Shown one piece after another: positions 44,878-52,293 of a stretch of DNA of 59,917 bases. The notes under the pieces were generated by a model. The model saw nothing but the letters and a program-made list of their open reading frames with translations, was not told the DNA's origin and searched no databases. The translations under genes were made by a program, and so were the position numbers. The DNA comes from Aestuariirhabdus haliotis (GTDB lineage: Bacteria; Pseudomonadota; Gammaproteobacteria; Pseudomonadales; Aestuariirhabdaceae): NCBI RefSeq assembly GCF_023509475.1, contig NZ_JAKSDZ010000021.1, positions 1 through 59,917 on the forward strand, given 5' to 3'. Position 1 is the stretch's first letter. Every line of letters begins with the position of its first letter.

Positions 44878-45201
44878 ATGTCTGAATTCGTTTTCGTCAG
44901 TGTATTTCTGTTCCTGATACCTTTATGTGTTCCAGGCAGGAAAGGGTTTTGGCTTAGCGGACTGCTTATTGGCACGCCCATCGCTTGTGTCTGGTTGCTG
45001 TATTTTTATCAGTTGTCACAGCCTGGTTATCAAAGCTCGCCAGGCACAGCGCTGGGGCTGGCGATAGTTGGTGTGCCAACCTGCGCTTTTCTGTTTGGTC
45101 TGTTCGCTCGTTATTGTCGATGGCTGGTGCAACTGAAAATGGCTGAACGAACGGGTGCTCCCCAAGCTCAGAAAAGGACAAGGGATGAGATTAATACATA
45201 G
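44878..45201 (+). CDS. Small membrane protein of unknown function
   Basis: About 107 aa from ATG 44878; the ATG at 44869 lacks room for a ribosome site, whereas GGGGGATGGGG precedes the second. Three helices (FVFVSVFLFLIPLCV; GLLIGTPIACVWLLYFY; LGLAIVGVPTCAFLFGLFA) precede a basic cytoplasmic tail. It lies 27 bp after the Cys-tailed protein gene, so it may be its partner. Confidence 0.6.
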   Translation: MSEFVFVSVFLFLIPLCVPGRKGFWLSGLLIGTPIACVWLLYFYQLSQPGYQSSPGTALGLAIVGVPTCAFLFGLFARYCRWLVQLKMAERTGAPQAQKRTRDEINT

Positions 45202-45269
45202 AGGACAACATGGTCCTGTCGGCGTGTTCAGTGGCTTTGACGTTGGCTTGACTTCAATAAGGATGATTG

Positions 45270-45701
45270 ATGAAAGGTGAATGTTTGTGCGGTAGCGTCC
45301 AGTTTTCCGTGAACGGTGAGTTACCCAATCTCTATCAGTGTCATTGCTCGCTTTGCCGAAAAACAACGGGGGCGGCGTCCAACGCGGCGACCTTGGTCGA
45401 TGCGAAGCAATTTCAATGGTTGTCCGGGCAGGATGGCATTGCTTCCTATAGTAAACCTTCGGGTTATCGAAGTGATTTCTGCAGTCACTGTGGCAGCCCT
45501 GTCCCCAATATGATCAACGAAGATCAGCAGGTCTGGCTGCCCGTAGGTTTGTTACAGGATTCAACGGAGGTAGCCGTAAACGTTCATTTGCACATGGCTT
45601 CTGCGGCACGTTGGGAGAGAGACGCCGAGAGCTGTCAGCGTCTTGAGGCGGGACCGGATAGTTTGGCCACCCTGAACAGGTTGCTGGAGCGGAAGCCTTA
45701 A
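45270..45701 (+). CDS. GFA family zinc protein
   Basis: 143 aa from ATG 45270, with AAGGA six bases upstream. The GFA/CENP-V fold is marked by its zinc cysteines: GECLCGSVQF, CHCSLCRKTTG and FCSHCGSPVPN. Named after glutathione-dependent formaldehyde-activating enzyme, most members have no proven reaction. Monocistronic. Confidence 0.88.
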   Translation: MKGECLCGSVQFSVNGELPNLYQCHCSLCRKTTGAASNAATLVDAKQFQWLSGQDGIASYSKPSGYRSDFCSHCGSPVPNMINEDQQVWLPVGLLQDSTEVAVNVHLHMASAARWERDAESCQRLEAGPDSLATLNRLLERKP

Positions 45702-45771
45702 GCGGGATGCAGGTTTTTATATTCACCGCAGCGAGCCGAGTTATGCCAATGGCTAAAAGAGGGAAATGAGT

Positions 45772-46191
45772 ATGTCGATGTTGCAGCCTTTAGCGGGCGG
45801 TTTGATGATTGGCTTGGCAGCAGTGCTGCTATTGAAATTCAACGGTCGCCTCATGGGGGTGAGCGGTATCTTTTTCAGTGCGCTCACCGACTCGGCCGAG
45901 GGCAGTTGGCGGTGGCTGTTTCTGATCGGCATGGTGGCGGGCGCCTGGGTCCTGCACGCCGTGTCAGGCTTACCGGTTCCAGCACCGAGTGACTCTGGTT
46001 CGCTGGTCGCCATCGTGGCCGGTTTGATAGTTGGCTTTGGTACTCGCCTGGGGGGCGGTTGTACCAGTGGTCATGGTGTCTGCGGTATTGGCCGTCTGTC
46101 TGTGCGCAGTATTACCGCTACGCTGGTCTTTATGGCGGTGGGCATATTAACAGTGTTTGTGGTGCGCCACCTGTTAGGAGGCCTGTTATGA
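45772..46191 (+). CDS. YeeE/YedE family protein, first half
   Basis: About 139 aa inner-membrane protein; of several in-frame ATGs (45766, 45772, 45778), 45772 has the best spacing to AGAGGG. It carries the DUF395 motif GFGTRLGGGCTSGHGVCGIG, whose cysteine is on the sulfur-transport path in YeeE (TsuA). It overlaps the second half-gene by 4 bp (ATGA). Such half-size pairs (PmpA/PmpB-like) form one transporter, probably for thiosulfate or another sulfur species. Confidence 0.88.
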   Translation: MSMLQPLAGGLMIGLAAVLLLKFNGRLMGVSGIFFSALTDSAEGSWRWLFLIGMVAGAWVLHAVSGLPVPAPSDSGSLVAIVAGLIVGFGTRLGGGCTSGHGVCGIGRLSVRSITATLVFMAVGILTVFVVRHLLGGLL

Positions 46192-46607
46192 AAAAGGCAA
46201 TGATGGCGTTGCTGTGCGGCGGGATTTTTGGCGCCGGACTGGCCTTGAGTGGCATGACCAACACAGAGAAAGTACTGGGCTTTCTTGATCTGTTTGGTCA
46301 CTGGGATTATGACTTGATGCTGGTGATGGGCGGTGCGGTGGCCGTCACGCTATTGCTGTTTAGGCCTGTCCTGAAAGCGAAGGCGCCGGTGTTTGCCGAT
46401 CGTTTCTTTCTGCCGGAACAGAGCCTCGTGACCCGACGTTTACTGGTGGGTGCGGCTCTGTTTGGTTTGGGTTGGGGGTTATACGGTTATTGCCCGGGAC
46501 CGGCGGTAGTAGCGATGGGCTATTTGCATCAGGATGCCATCCTGTTTGTGATTGCCATGGCTGCAGGCATGTTTTTGGCCAATACCCGGATGTTCCAAAA
46601 AATCTAA
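46188..46607 (+). CDS. YeeE/YedE family protein, second half
   Basis: 139 aa from ATG 46188, coupled to the previous gene by ATGA overlap. It has four helices and the conserved GWGLYGYCPGPAVVAMG, with the second sulfur-relay cysteine. The pair equals one full-length YeeE. No rhodanese or sulfur-oxidation gene is adjacent; a NIPSNAP gene follows after 19 bp. Confidence 0.87.
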   Translation: MKKAMMALLCGGIFGAGLALSGMTNTEKVLGFLDLFGHWDYDLMLVMGGAVAVTLLLFRPVLKAKAPVFADRFFLPEQSLVTRRLLVGAALFGLGWGLYGYCPGPAVVAMGYLHQDAILFVIAMAAGMFLANTRMFQKI

Positions 46608-46626
46608 TCTACAGCAGAGAATAAAT

Positions 46627-46932
46627 ATGATTACCTGTTATTTACGCTATGTTATCGACCCCTACAAGATTGATGCGTTCGAAACCTACGCAAAAATGTG
46701 GATACCCCTGGTGGCCAAGTTTGGTGGCAGTCATAATGGGTATTTTCTGCCGTCCGAAGGGGCCAACAATATTGCCCTGGCCCTCTTTACCTTTCCCAGT
46801 CTGGCCGCCTACGAGCAGTACCGCAAAGATTCGTTCAATGACCCGGAATGCCTATCGGCTTTTAAATACGCGGAAGAAACCCGCTGTATTATCAGTTACG
46901 AACGCAGCTTTTTTCGGCCGGTGTTTGAGTAG
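46627..46932 (+). CDS. NIPSNAP family protein
   Basis: About 101 aa from ATG 46627. It shows the dimeric alpha/beta-barrel NIPSNAP pattern: CYLRYVIDPYKIDAFETYAK, GYFLPSEGANNIALALF, and FPSLAAYEQYRKD. Short bacterial members are common and of unknown function. It probably belongs to the operon with the YeeE/YedE pair. Confidence 0.82.
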   Translation: MITCYLRYVIDPYKIDAFETYAKMWIPLVAKFGGSHNGYFLPSEGANNIALALFTFPSLAAYEQYRKDSFNDPECLSAFKYAEETRCIISYERSFFRPVFE

Positions 46933-47028
46933 TACTCTGGAAAAAGGGACTAAGGGCGGGGACGCTCCTTAGCCCAAGGCTCGGATAGATTGGCTCGAAA
47001 AATAGTGCGGATAGACCGGTTCTGATGG

Positions 47029-47289
47029 TCAGGCGCGGTCGATATCCAGCAAGGGGGATTCAATCATCGGTTGGGTCGGTTGCGCTTTGACCCTGTATTG
47101 CATCGACTGCCAGGGAGGGCGATGGGCTTCCTGCATGGCCTGATCATAGGTCAGTCCCAGGTCTTTCAGTAAATGCGGCTGCTGCGCCAACTCGGCCAGA
47201 TAGCGTCGGCTGCGGGCTCGTTGATGGTATCGGGCCAGGGTCGCCCGGGCTCCGTTAACCGCGCGCTGTAGAGGGGTAAAGATATCCAT
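47029..47289 (-). CDS. DUF1127 family protein
   Basis: About 86 aa from ATG 47289 (MDIFTPLQRAVNGARATLAR). The core YLAELAQQPHLLKDLGLTYD is the DUF1127 (YjiS-like) motif. It is divergent from a MocR-type regulator, and three regulator-like sites fill the gap between them. Small DUF1127 proteins have been linked to phosphate, RNA or stress responses in other bacteria; here the function is open. Confidence 0.83.
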   Translation of the reverse strand: MDIFTPLQRAVNGARATLARYHQRARSRRYLAELAQQPHLLKDLGLTYDQAMQEAHRPPWQSMQYRVKAQPTQPMIESPLLDIDRA

Positions 47290-47374
47290 GTCCGGTCTCC
47301 TGTACGTTCGCTGATGGAAGATCAGTTTAGGTGCAGGGCGCATACCATTACAGATTCAGAGAAAAACTATTTTT

Positions 47375-47434
47375 ACAGTACAGATTGATGCAATAGGCCA
47401 TCTGTACCGCTATTTGAACGCTTATCTGTACTGT
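47375..47434. promoter_or_regulatory. Three 11-mer operator-like sites, MocR region
   Basis: ACAGTACAGAT (47375-47385) and its perfect inverse ATCTGTACTGT (47424-47434) flank a third copy, ATCTGTACCGC (47400-47410). Spacings are 25 and 24 bp centre to centre. The set sits between the divergent DUF1127 and MocR genes and is the probable binding site of the MocR regulator. Confidence 0.65.
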
Positions 47435-47507
47435 TTGTTGCGGAAAATTTTGCATCTGTCATGAAAGCTGGTATTTCTAGCCCTGTCATATCAATGAAAT
47501 CGGTCTT

Positions 47508-48926
47508 ATGAATTTATACAAACGGGTGGCGGGTGAGCTTAAACAGCATATCGAGCAGGGCTTCTACATAGAGGGGCAGAAGTTGCCATCTATTCGAGCG
47601 ATGAGTCAGGAGCGCGGCGTTAGTATCTCCACGGTGCAGGAAAGCTATCGCTGGTTGGAAGACATTGGCTTGATCGCCAGTCGCCATAAGTCAGGTTACT
47701 ACGTACAAGCCCAGCAACGGGCAGTCTGCCAGCCCGAGGCGAGCCAGCCGGCCCAGCAGCCGGTCGAGGTGCCCGACTGGGAGGCCGCACTGACTCTGAC
47801 ATTAACCAGTAATACCGATCAGTTTGTCGCGCTGGGCAGTGGCACACCTCACACGGAATTTCCCACCTTACGTCCCTTGCAGCGGTTGATGGGGCAAGCC
47901 TTGAAGATGAACATCCAGGAGGTCTACGCGCCAGCCAAGGGCCTGGGTTGGTTTCCCCTGCGTGAGCAGATTGCCCGGGTGATGCAGGCGTCCGGCTGCT
48001 TTGTTCATCCGGATGATATTCTGATTACCACCGGGTGCCAGGAAGCCCTGTCCCTGAGCCTGAGGGCGCTGACTCAGCCGGGGGATATTGTCGCCATCGA
48101 CTCTCCCAGCTTTTATGGTTCGATGCAGGCGCTGCGAGCGAATCACCTGAAGGCGCTGGAAATCCCGACCCACCCGCAAACCGGTATCAGTTTGCCGGCG
48201 TTGGAGTTGGCGCTGGAGCAGTGGCCGATCAAGGTGCTGCAGCTGATTCCTACCACTAATAACCCCCTGGGTTATGTGATGCCCGACAGCCATAAGGCCA
48301 AGCTGTTAGCCCTGGCCGAAAAGCATGATTTTGCCATTATCGAAGACGATATTATTGGCGATCTCAGCTATCAGTCACCGCGGCCTCGCACCCTGAAATC
48401 GATGGATACCCAGGGGCGGGTGTTGATGTGTTCCTCCTTTTCCAAAACCGTAGCACCGGGCTTGCGCATCGGCTGGGTGGCGCCGGGCCGTTATTCCAAG
48501 CGACTCAATCACTACAAATTTATTACCTCCATGTGCTCGACCAGTCTGCCGCAGATCGCGATGGCCGAGTTTATTGCTCAGGGTTTTTACAACAAGCATT
48601 TGCATCAGGCCAAGCACTATTATCAGGTCAACAAACAGCAGGCCTTGCGCCAGGTCGAGGAGTACTTCCCGGAGGGGACAAAGATGACGGATCCTCAGGG
48701 TGGCTATTGGCTCTGGATCGAATTGCCCGGTTCCATCAAGGCCAAAGCGCTTAATGACAAGCTGGCCGCCTTTAATATAGGTATCGCTCCCGGCGAGTTG
48801 TTTTCAGCCTCGCGCAAGTACCAAAACTGTCTGCGGATTAATTTTGCGGAGGCCAAAGATGCCCGATTTATGGATGCGGTAAAAACCGTGGGTGAGCAGG
48901 CGAAACATCTGTTAATGCAACGTTAG
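47508..48926 (+). CDS. MocR/PdxR-type GntR-aminotransferase regulator
   Basis: 472 aa. An N-terminal winged helix (LPSIRAMSQERGVSISTVQE, residues 26-45) is joined to a fold-type I aminotransferase domain. The PLP lysine is in SSFSKTVAPGLRIGW near residue 310. It is a PLP-sensing transcription factor. The divergent DUF1127 gene is the likely target. The neighbouring triple 11-mer fits the multi-site binding known for MocR proteins. Confidence 0.9.
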   Translation: MNLYKRVAGELKQHIEQGFYIEGQKLPSIRAMSQERGVSISTVQESYRWLEDIGLIASRHKSGYYVQAQQRAVCQPEASQPAQQPVEVPDWEAALTLTLTSNTDQFVALGSGTPHTEFPTLRPLQRLMGQALKMNIQEVYAPAKGLGWFPLREQIARVMQASGCFVHPDDILITTGCQEALSLSLRALTQPGDIVAIDSPSFYGSMQALRANHLKALEIPTHPQTGISLPALELALEQWPIKVLQLIPTTNNPLGYVMPDSHKAKLLALAEKHDFAIIEDDIIGDLSYQSPRPRTLKSMDTQGRVLMCSSFSKTVAPGLRIGWVAPGRYSKRLNHYKFITSMCSTSLPQIAMAEFIAQGFYNKHLHQAKHYYQVNKQQALRQVEEYFPEGTKMTDPQGGYWLWIELPGSIKAKALNDKLAAFNIGIAPGELFSASRKYQNCLRINFAEAKDARFMDAVKTVGEQAKHLLMQR

Positions 48927-48991
48927 CGACCCAGGCGATAATCTTGAGTGCTTTCTGTGCAAAGGTTGCGTGAATTTTATGGAGGGGTGCG

Positions 48992-49466
48992 TTGAAAAAA
49001 TGGCTGTTGAGTATGGTTACTTATATCGTAGCACTGGTTAGGGCACCTCTGATTAATTCAGATAGATCTCTGCGGACCCTAAAAATGGTTTTTATCAAGG
49101 CGAAGCTCGCCGTTCATTTCGAGACCTGGACAAGGGCTTCAACACCGAGAAAAAGCATTTTTAGGGCCGCCCTACGGGGCTTTCGGGTGAATCCAGCCTC
49201 TTTGTTACGCCTTTTTGAAAGGTCTTGACCTTACTGCAAAGGCGTGTCGCGATTCTGGATTCGCCTGAAAGCCAGAGTTCATCTGAATTAATCAGAGGTG
49301 CCTTAGTTGTGGCTTTGTTTGCTTTTACGCGGTGCTGATTCTCGCCGGCCCGCATTCTTCAATTCTGCCTGGCTGGGCTCAGAGTGGCGTGCTGCTACTA
49401 GGGTGGGGGATTACGCTGGGTGTCCCTATCTTGATGGCAAGGAAAGTGTATTTAAGACAACTCTGA
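48992..49466 (+). pseudogene. Small membrane-protein gene split by MITE copy 4
   Basis: TTG 48992 with GGAGGGG upstream starts MKKWLLSMVTYIVALV and is then interrupted by the element at 49042-49302. Deleting the element and one TTAG copy restores one frame of 70 codons ending TGA at 49466. Downstream pieces are SCGFVCFYAVLILAGP and GVLLLGWGITLGVPILMARK, giving a 69-aa protein with two transmembrane helices. The family is unrecognised. The present reading frame instead runs into the element, so the intact protein cannot be made. Confidence 0.8.
49042..49302 (+). mobile_element. MITE copy 4, complete 261 bp (reference copy)
   Basis: It begins GGCACCTCTGATTAATTCAG followed by AT and ends with the perfect 22-bp inverse. 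The flanking duplication is TTAG at 49038-49041 and 49303-49306. Internal palindromes include CCTAAAAATG ... CATTTTTAGG, so its RNA would be highly folded. No open frame resembles a transposase. It has split a small membrane-protein gene. Confidence 0.9.
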
Positions 49467-49470
49467 ATAC

Positions 49471-49500
49471 AGAAACAGGCACTCGATGGTGCCTGTTTCT
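49471..49500. terminator. Perfect hairpin between convergent genes
   Basis: AGAAACAGGCAC and GTGCCTGTTTCT form a 12-bp perfect stem with a 6-base loop. They lie just after the stop of the MITE-split gene and before the end of the minus-strand TerB/DUF533 gene. Short T runs are on both sides of the stem. Probable bidirectional terminator. Confidence 0.6.
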
Positions 49501-49528
49501 TTGGCTGCAAAGTATTGTAGTAATGCTG

Positions 49529-50200
49529 TCAGACAGCGTTTTTTTGCGCCTCGACCTGAGCATCCAGTTCACTGACCAGACCGGGTGGCAGCTGCAAGCG
49601 TGCAGCCAGCATCGACAGATAGGCGCGTTCGGCGGCCGAGTCCACTTCAATGGCGAGCAACGAGGCAATATAGATCTCGGCCGCGACTTCGGGGCAGGTG
49701 GCGCTGTTGACGATGGCATCGACATCGGCGGGGTGACCCATCTCCTGAACCAGAATGTTTTGGCTCTCGGCGTCCAGTCCCAGAGCTTCGATGCGTTGGA
49801 AAATGGCCTGGCTTTCCTGGGCGTCGAGTCTGCCATCGGACCGGGCGGCGGCAATCATGGCGCGAATCAGGGTTAAGCCCAGGGCCTCATTCGCCGCCTG
49901 GTTTTCGATCGCTGGCATAAAAGCGGAGCCGGCGGGGGCTGGAGTGATCTCGGCGACTGGCGGCGGAGTGGCTGCGGGCGCCGTGCCGGCGTTCTGATTA
50001 TCGCTGTAACGTTTGTAAGCGGTATAAGCAAGGGCTCCGACGGCAGCAACCCCGCCCACTTTTAGCGCGCTCTTGCCCAGCTTTCTACCCGATTTGCTGG
50101 TCAGCAGGCTGCTGGCCAAGCCTCCGGCCAAACCACCGGCAAAGCCACCCGCGGCGCCGCTGCCCAGTAGTTGTCCCAGCAGTTTATTCATATCCGTCAT
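49529..50200 (-). CDS. DUF533/TerB-like protein
   Basis: About 223 aa from ATG 50200, with AAGGAG ten bases upstream. The N-terminal part is Gly/Ala-rich (GGFAGGLAGGLASSLL) with a hydrophobic segment (VGGVAAVGALAYTAY). The C-terminal part is a TerB-like helical domain (LTLIRAMIAAARSDGRLDAQ, then EIYIASLLAIEVDSAAERAY) as in DUF533. Inner-membrane or surface association is likely; a tellurite link is only by family name. Confidence 0.83.
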   Translation of the reverse strand: MTDMNKLLGQLLGSGAAGGFAGGLAGGLASSLLTSKSGRKLGKSALKVGGVAAVGALAYTAYKRYSDNQNAGTAPAATPPPVAEITPAPAGSAFMPAIENQAANEALGLTLIRAMIAAARSDGRLDAQESQAIFQRIEALGLDAESQNILVQEMGHPADVDAIVNSATCPEVAAEIYIASLLAIEVDSAAERAYLSMLAARLQLPPGLVSELDAQVEAQKNAV

Positions 50201-50335
50201 ACGCGCAGTTCTCCTTGTTTGATCAGACAGCAAAGTGATATGGCAATAACAGGGTAAGACCCTGGGCACTTCGGTTAAGTTCAGCAAAAAGTGGCGGCGC
50301 TGCCCTAGGATGGCTTGGAGGTTGAGTATTCCCGA

Positions 50336-50740
50336 CTAGAGCGCGCCTTTACGCGGCGCGCGTTTTTTACCGACCACTTTCAACAACCGTAGAAATTTCG
50401 GGCATTCGAAATGATTGGGCGCCGTGCAGGCGGCGGCATGACGGAGGCCGTCTCGCATGGCGCTCAGTTCCCTGATCTGCTTGTCCAGTTGGTCGGCTTT
50501 GTTGAGCAGTGCCGGGCGGTTAATTTCGGTTTCTCCGGGTGTCATCAGCTGACCAATTTCATCCAGTGAGAAGCCGGCGTTGCGGGCCAGGGAGATCAGA
50601 GCCAGGCGCTCGATGATATTGGCTGCGAACTGGCGGCGTAAACCATGGCGGCCGGTGGATTGAATGAGCCCTTTTTCTTCGTAATAGCGCAACGTGGAGG
50701 CGGCTAGCCCCGAAGCTTTGGCGACCTGAGCAATGTCCAT
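50336..50740 (-). CDS. MerR family regulator with C-terminal cysteines
   Basis: About 134 aa (ATG 50740, with 50743 also possible; AAGGA upstream). The HTH is MDIAQVAKASGLAASTLRYYEE followed by the GLI wing, and a dimer helix follows. The tail has two Cys (CTAPNHFEC), suggesting a metal or redox effector site as in SoxR-like members. It is divergent from tpm, whose promoter has a 19-bp spacer that MerR proteins typically act on. Confidence 0.86.
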   Translation of the reverse strand: MDIAQVAKASGLAASTLRYYEEKGLIQSTGRHGLRRQFAANIIERLALISLARNAGFSLDEIGQLMTPGETEINRPALLNKADQLDKQIRELSAMRDGLRHAAACTAPNHFECPKFLRLLKVVGKKRAPRKGAL

Positions 50741-50785
50741 CATCTGTCCTTGTGGTGCTGGCTTTGACTTGGGTTTGATCTGGAG

Positions 50786-50816
50786 TTGACTTAAAGCCGA
50801 CTTGAGCTTGTATCCT
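50786..50816 (+). promoter_or_regulatory. MerR-type promoter of tpm, 19-bp spacer
   Basis: TTGACT (50786-50791) and TATCCT (50811-50816) are separated by exactly 19 bp, the long spacer that MerR activators compensate by twisting DNA. The spacer includes CTTAAAG-CCGA-CTTGAG, an imperfect dyad. It lies 79 bp before the tpm start. Confidence 0.6.
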
Positions 50817-50894
50817 AGTCTCGAGACAAGCGCTAGGGCAACTCTGGTTATCAAGCCTTGCTTGGAGCGCAGTTAACAGATTCAGGAGGCGAAG

Positions 50895-51542
50895 ATGAAC
50901 GCAGACTTTTGGCATCAACGGTGGGCGAAGGGCGAGATAGCTTTTCATGAGAGCGAGGTGAACCCTTACTTACAGCAACACATCGGCCTGCTTAACCTGG
51001 TTCCGGGCAGCCGGGTGTTTGTGCCTCTGTGTGGCAAAACACAGGATATTGGCTGGTTGTTGAGCAAAGGTTATCGGGTGGTCGGGGTGGAGTTGAGCGA
51101 ACTGGCCGTTGAGCAGCTATTTCAGGCGTTGGATATCCTGCCCGAGATCTCCAGCTGCGGCGACCTTGTGCTTTATCGTGGAGAGAGCATCGATATCTTT
51201 GTCGGTGATCTGTTTCACCTGTCCCGGTCAGTTCTGGGTCCGGTGGATGCCATCTACGACCGGGCGGCGTTGGTGGCGCTCACTTCGTCAGACCGGGTGC
51301 GTTACTGCCAGCACCTGATGGAAACCACAAATCGGGCGCCGCAGTTGTTGGTCTGTTACGAATACCAGCAAGCGTTGCTTGCCGGACCTCCATTTTCCAT
51401 AACGGTGTCTGAGATTGAGCGGCATTACGGCCGGCATTACCAGCTGACCCAGGTCGAGAAAAATCGCGTCAAGGCTGGTCTGAAGGGGCTCGATGAGGTG
51501 CAGGAAACCCTGTGGTGGTTAGACCAGCGAGGTGATGCGTGA
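50895..51542 (+). CDS. tpm: Thiopurine S-methyltransferase
   Basis: 215 aa SAM-dependent enzyme. The family N terminus FWHQRWAKGEIAFHESEVNP, the loop VFVPLCGKTQDIGWLLSKGY, and the motif IYDRAALVALTSSDRVRY are unmistakable. Bacterial members methylate thiopurines and also selenium and tellurium compounds, volatilising them. It is controlled, by inference, by the divergent MerR regulator, and is coupled to the DUF2938 gene by a GTGA overlap. Confidence 0.92.
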   Translation: MNADFWHQRWAKGEIAFHESEVNPYLQQHIGLLNLVPGSRVFVPLCGKTQDIGWLLSKGYRVVGVELSELAVEQLFQALDILPEISSCGDLVLYRGESIDIFVGDLFHLSRSVLGPVDAIYDRAALVALTSSDRVRYCQHLMETTNRAPQLLVCYEYQQALLAGPPFSITVSEIERHYGRHYQLTQVEKNRVKAGLKGLDEVQETLWWLDQRGDA

Positions 51543-52048
51543 GCGTTTTGCTAGTGCTGGCTGCGGTTGGGGTCGGTTTGGGGGCGACCCTGCTGATGGA
51601 TCTGTGGGCCTGGTTGCTCAGGCGGGCTTTCAACATTGCCTCACTGGATTATTGCCTGTTAGGGCGTTGGATAAGTTATATGCCCAGCGGTGTATTCACC
51701 CATGGGAGTATTGCCGAGGCTCCCCGAAAAGGTCGGGAATGTCGATTGGGCTGGTTTGCCCATTATCAGATCGGCGTGCTGTTTGCTCTGGTACTGTTGC
51801 TGCCAGCATTCGAGGGTTGGTTCTTTGCGCCGACCTTAGCTCCTGCGATGGCGATTGGGCTGGTGACCGCACTTATACCCTTCTGTCTGATGCAGCCGGC
51901 GCTGGGCTTTGGGCTGGCGTCGTCCAAAGCCCCCAGACCCTGGTTCGCTCGCTTGAAAACCCTGACGACCCATGCCGTTTTTGGGTTGGGTTTGTATCTG
52001 GGCGCGTTGCCCGTCAGCTATCTGTTGGTTGCCTTCGCCTCGACATAA
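51539..52048 (+). CDS. DUF2938 membrane protein
   Basis: 169 aa starting GTG 51539, overlapping the tpm stop by 4 bp. Four to five helices; the N-terminal LGATLLMDLWAWLLRR and the WFAHYQIGVLFAL and LMQPALGFGLASSK motifs fit DUF2938. The overlap with tpm suggests joint expression, perhaps for handling the volatile or methylated product (inference). Confidence 0.82.
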   Translation: MSVLLVLAAVGVGLGATLLMDLWAWLLRRAFNIASLDYCLLGRWISYMPSGVFTHGSIAEAPRKGRECRLGWFAHYQIGVLFALVLLLPAFEGWFFAPTLAPAMAIGLVTALIPFCLMQPALGFGLASSKAPRPWFARLKTLTTHAVFGLGLYLGALPVSYLLVAFAST

Positions 52049-52081
52049 GCAAGATTACGCCTAGCCATTTTTTGCCTATCA

Positions 52082-52093
52082 GCAAGATCTTGC
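52082..52093. promoter_or_regulatory. Palindrome upstream of the TAXI-TRAP operon
   Basis: GCAAGATCTTGC is a perfect 12-bp palindrome 200 bp before the TAXI gene; a second dyad, ACAGT-TTGACG-ACTGT, is at 52209-52224 next to a TACAAT hexamer. They are candidate operator and promoter elements; no regulator gene is adjacent. Confidence 0.3.
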
Positions 52094-52293
52094 CGATGAG
52101 GTGCTGTAGGTGTTTGTGTGAATTTAAAAAATGCTTATTTATTAATTGGTTATGGAGAGTGCTCGATTTTGGCACTGCCTTTGCTTTGTTTCCCGGGATT
52201 GTTTTGCGACAGTTTGACGACTGTACAATCACTGCTTCGGCAGCGTGGAATAGAAAAACAGCTAACAACAAAAATGGATAAAAAAGGGATAGC

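Noticed and set aside
50336-50370. GC-rich hairpin plus T run on the plus strand at the end of the MerR gene
   Set aside because: It is inside the coding end of the minus-strand gene (Lys/Arg/Ala-rich tail) and no plus-strand transcript is expected to end there.
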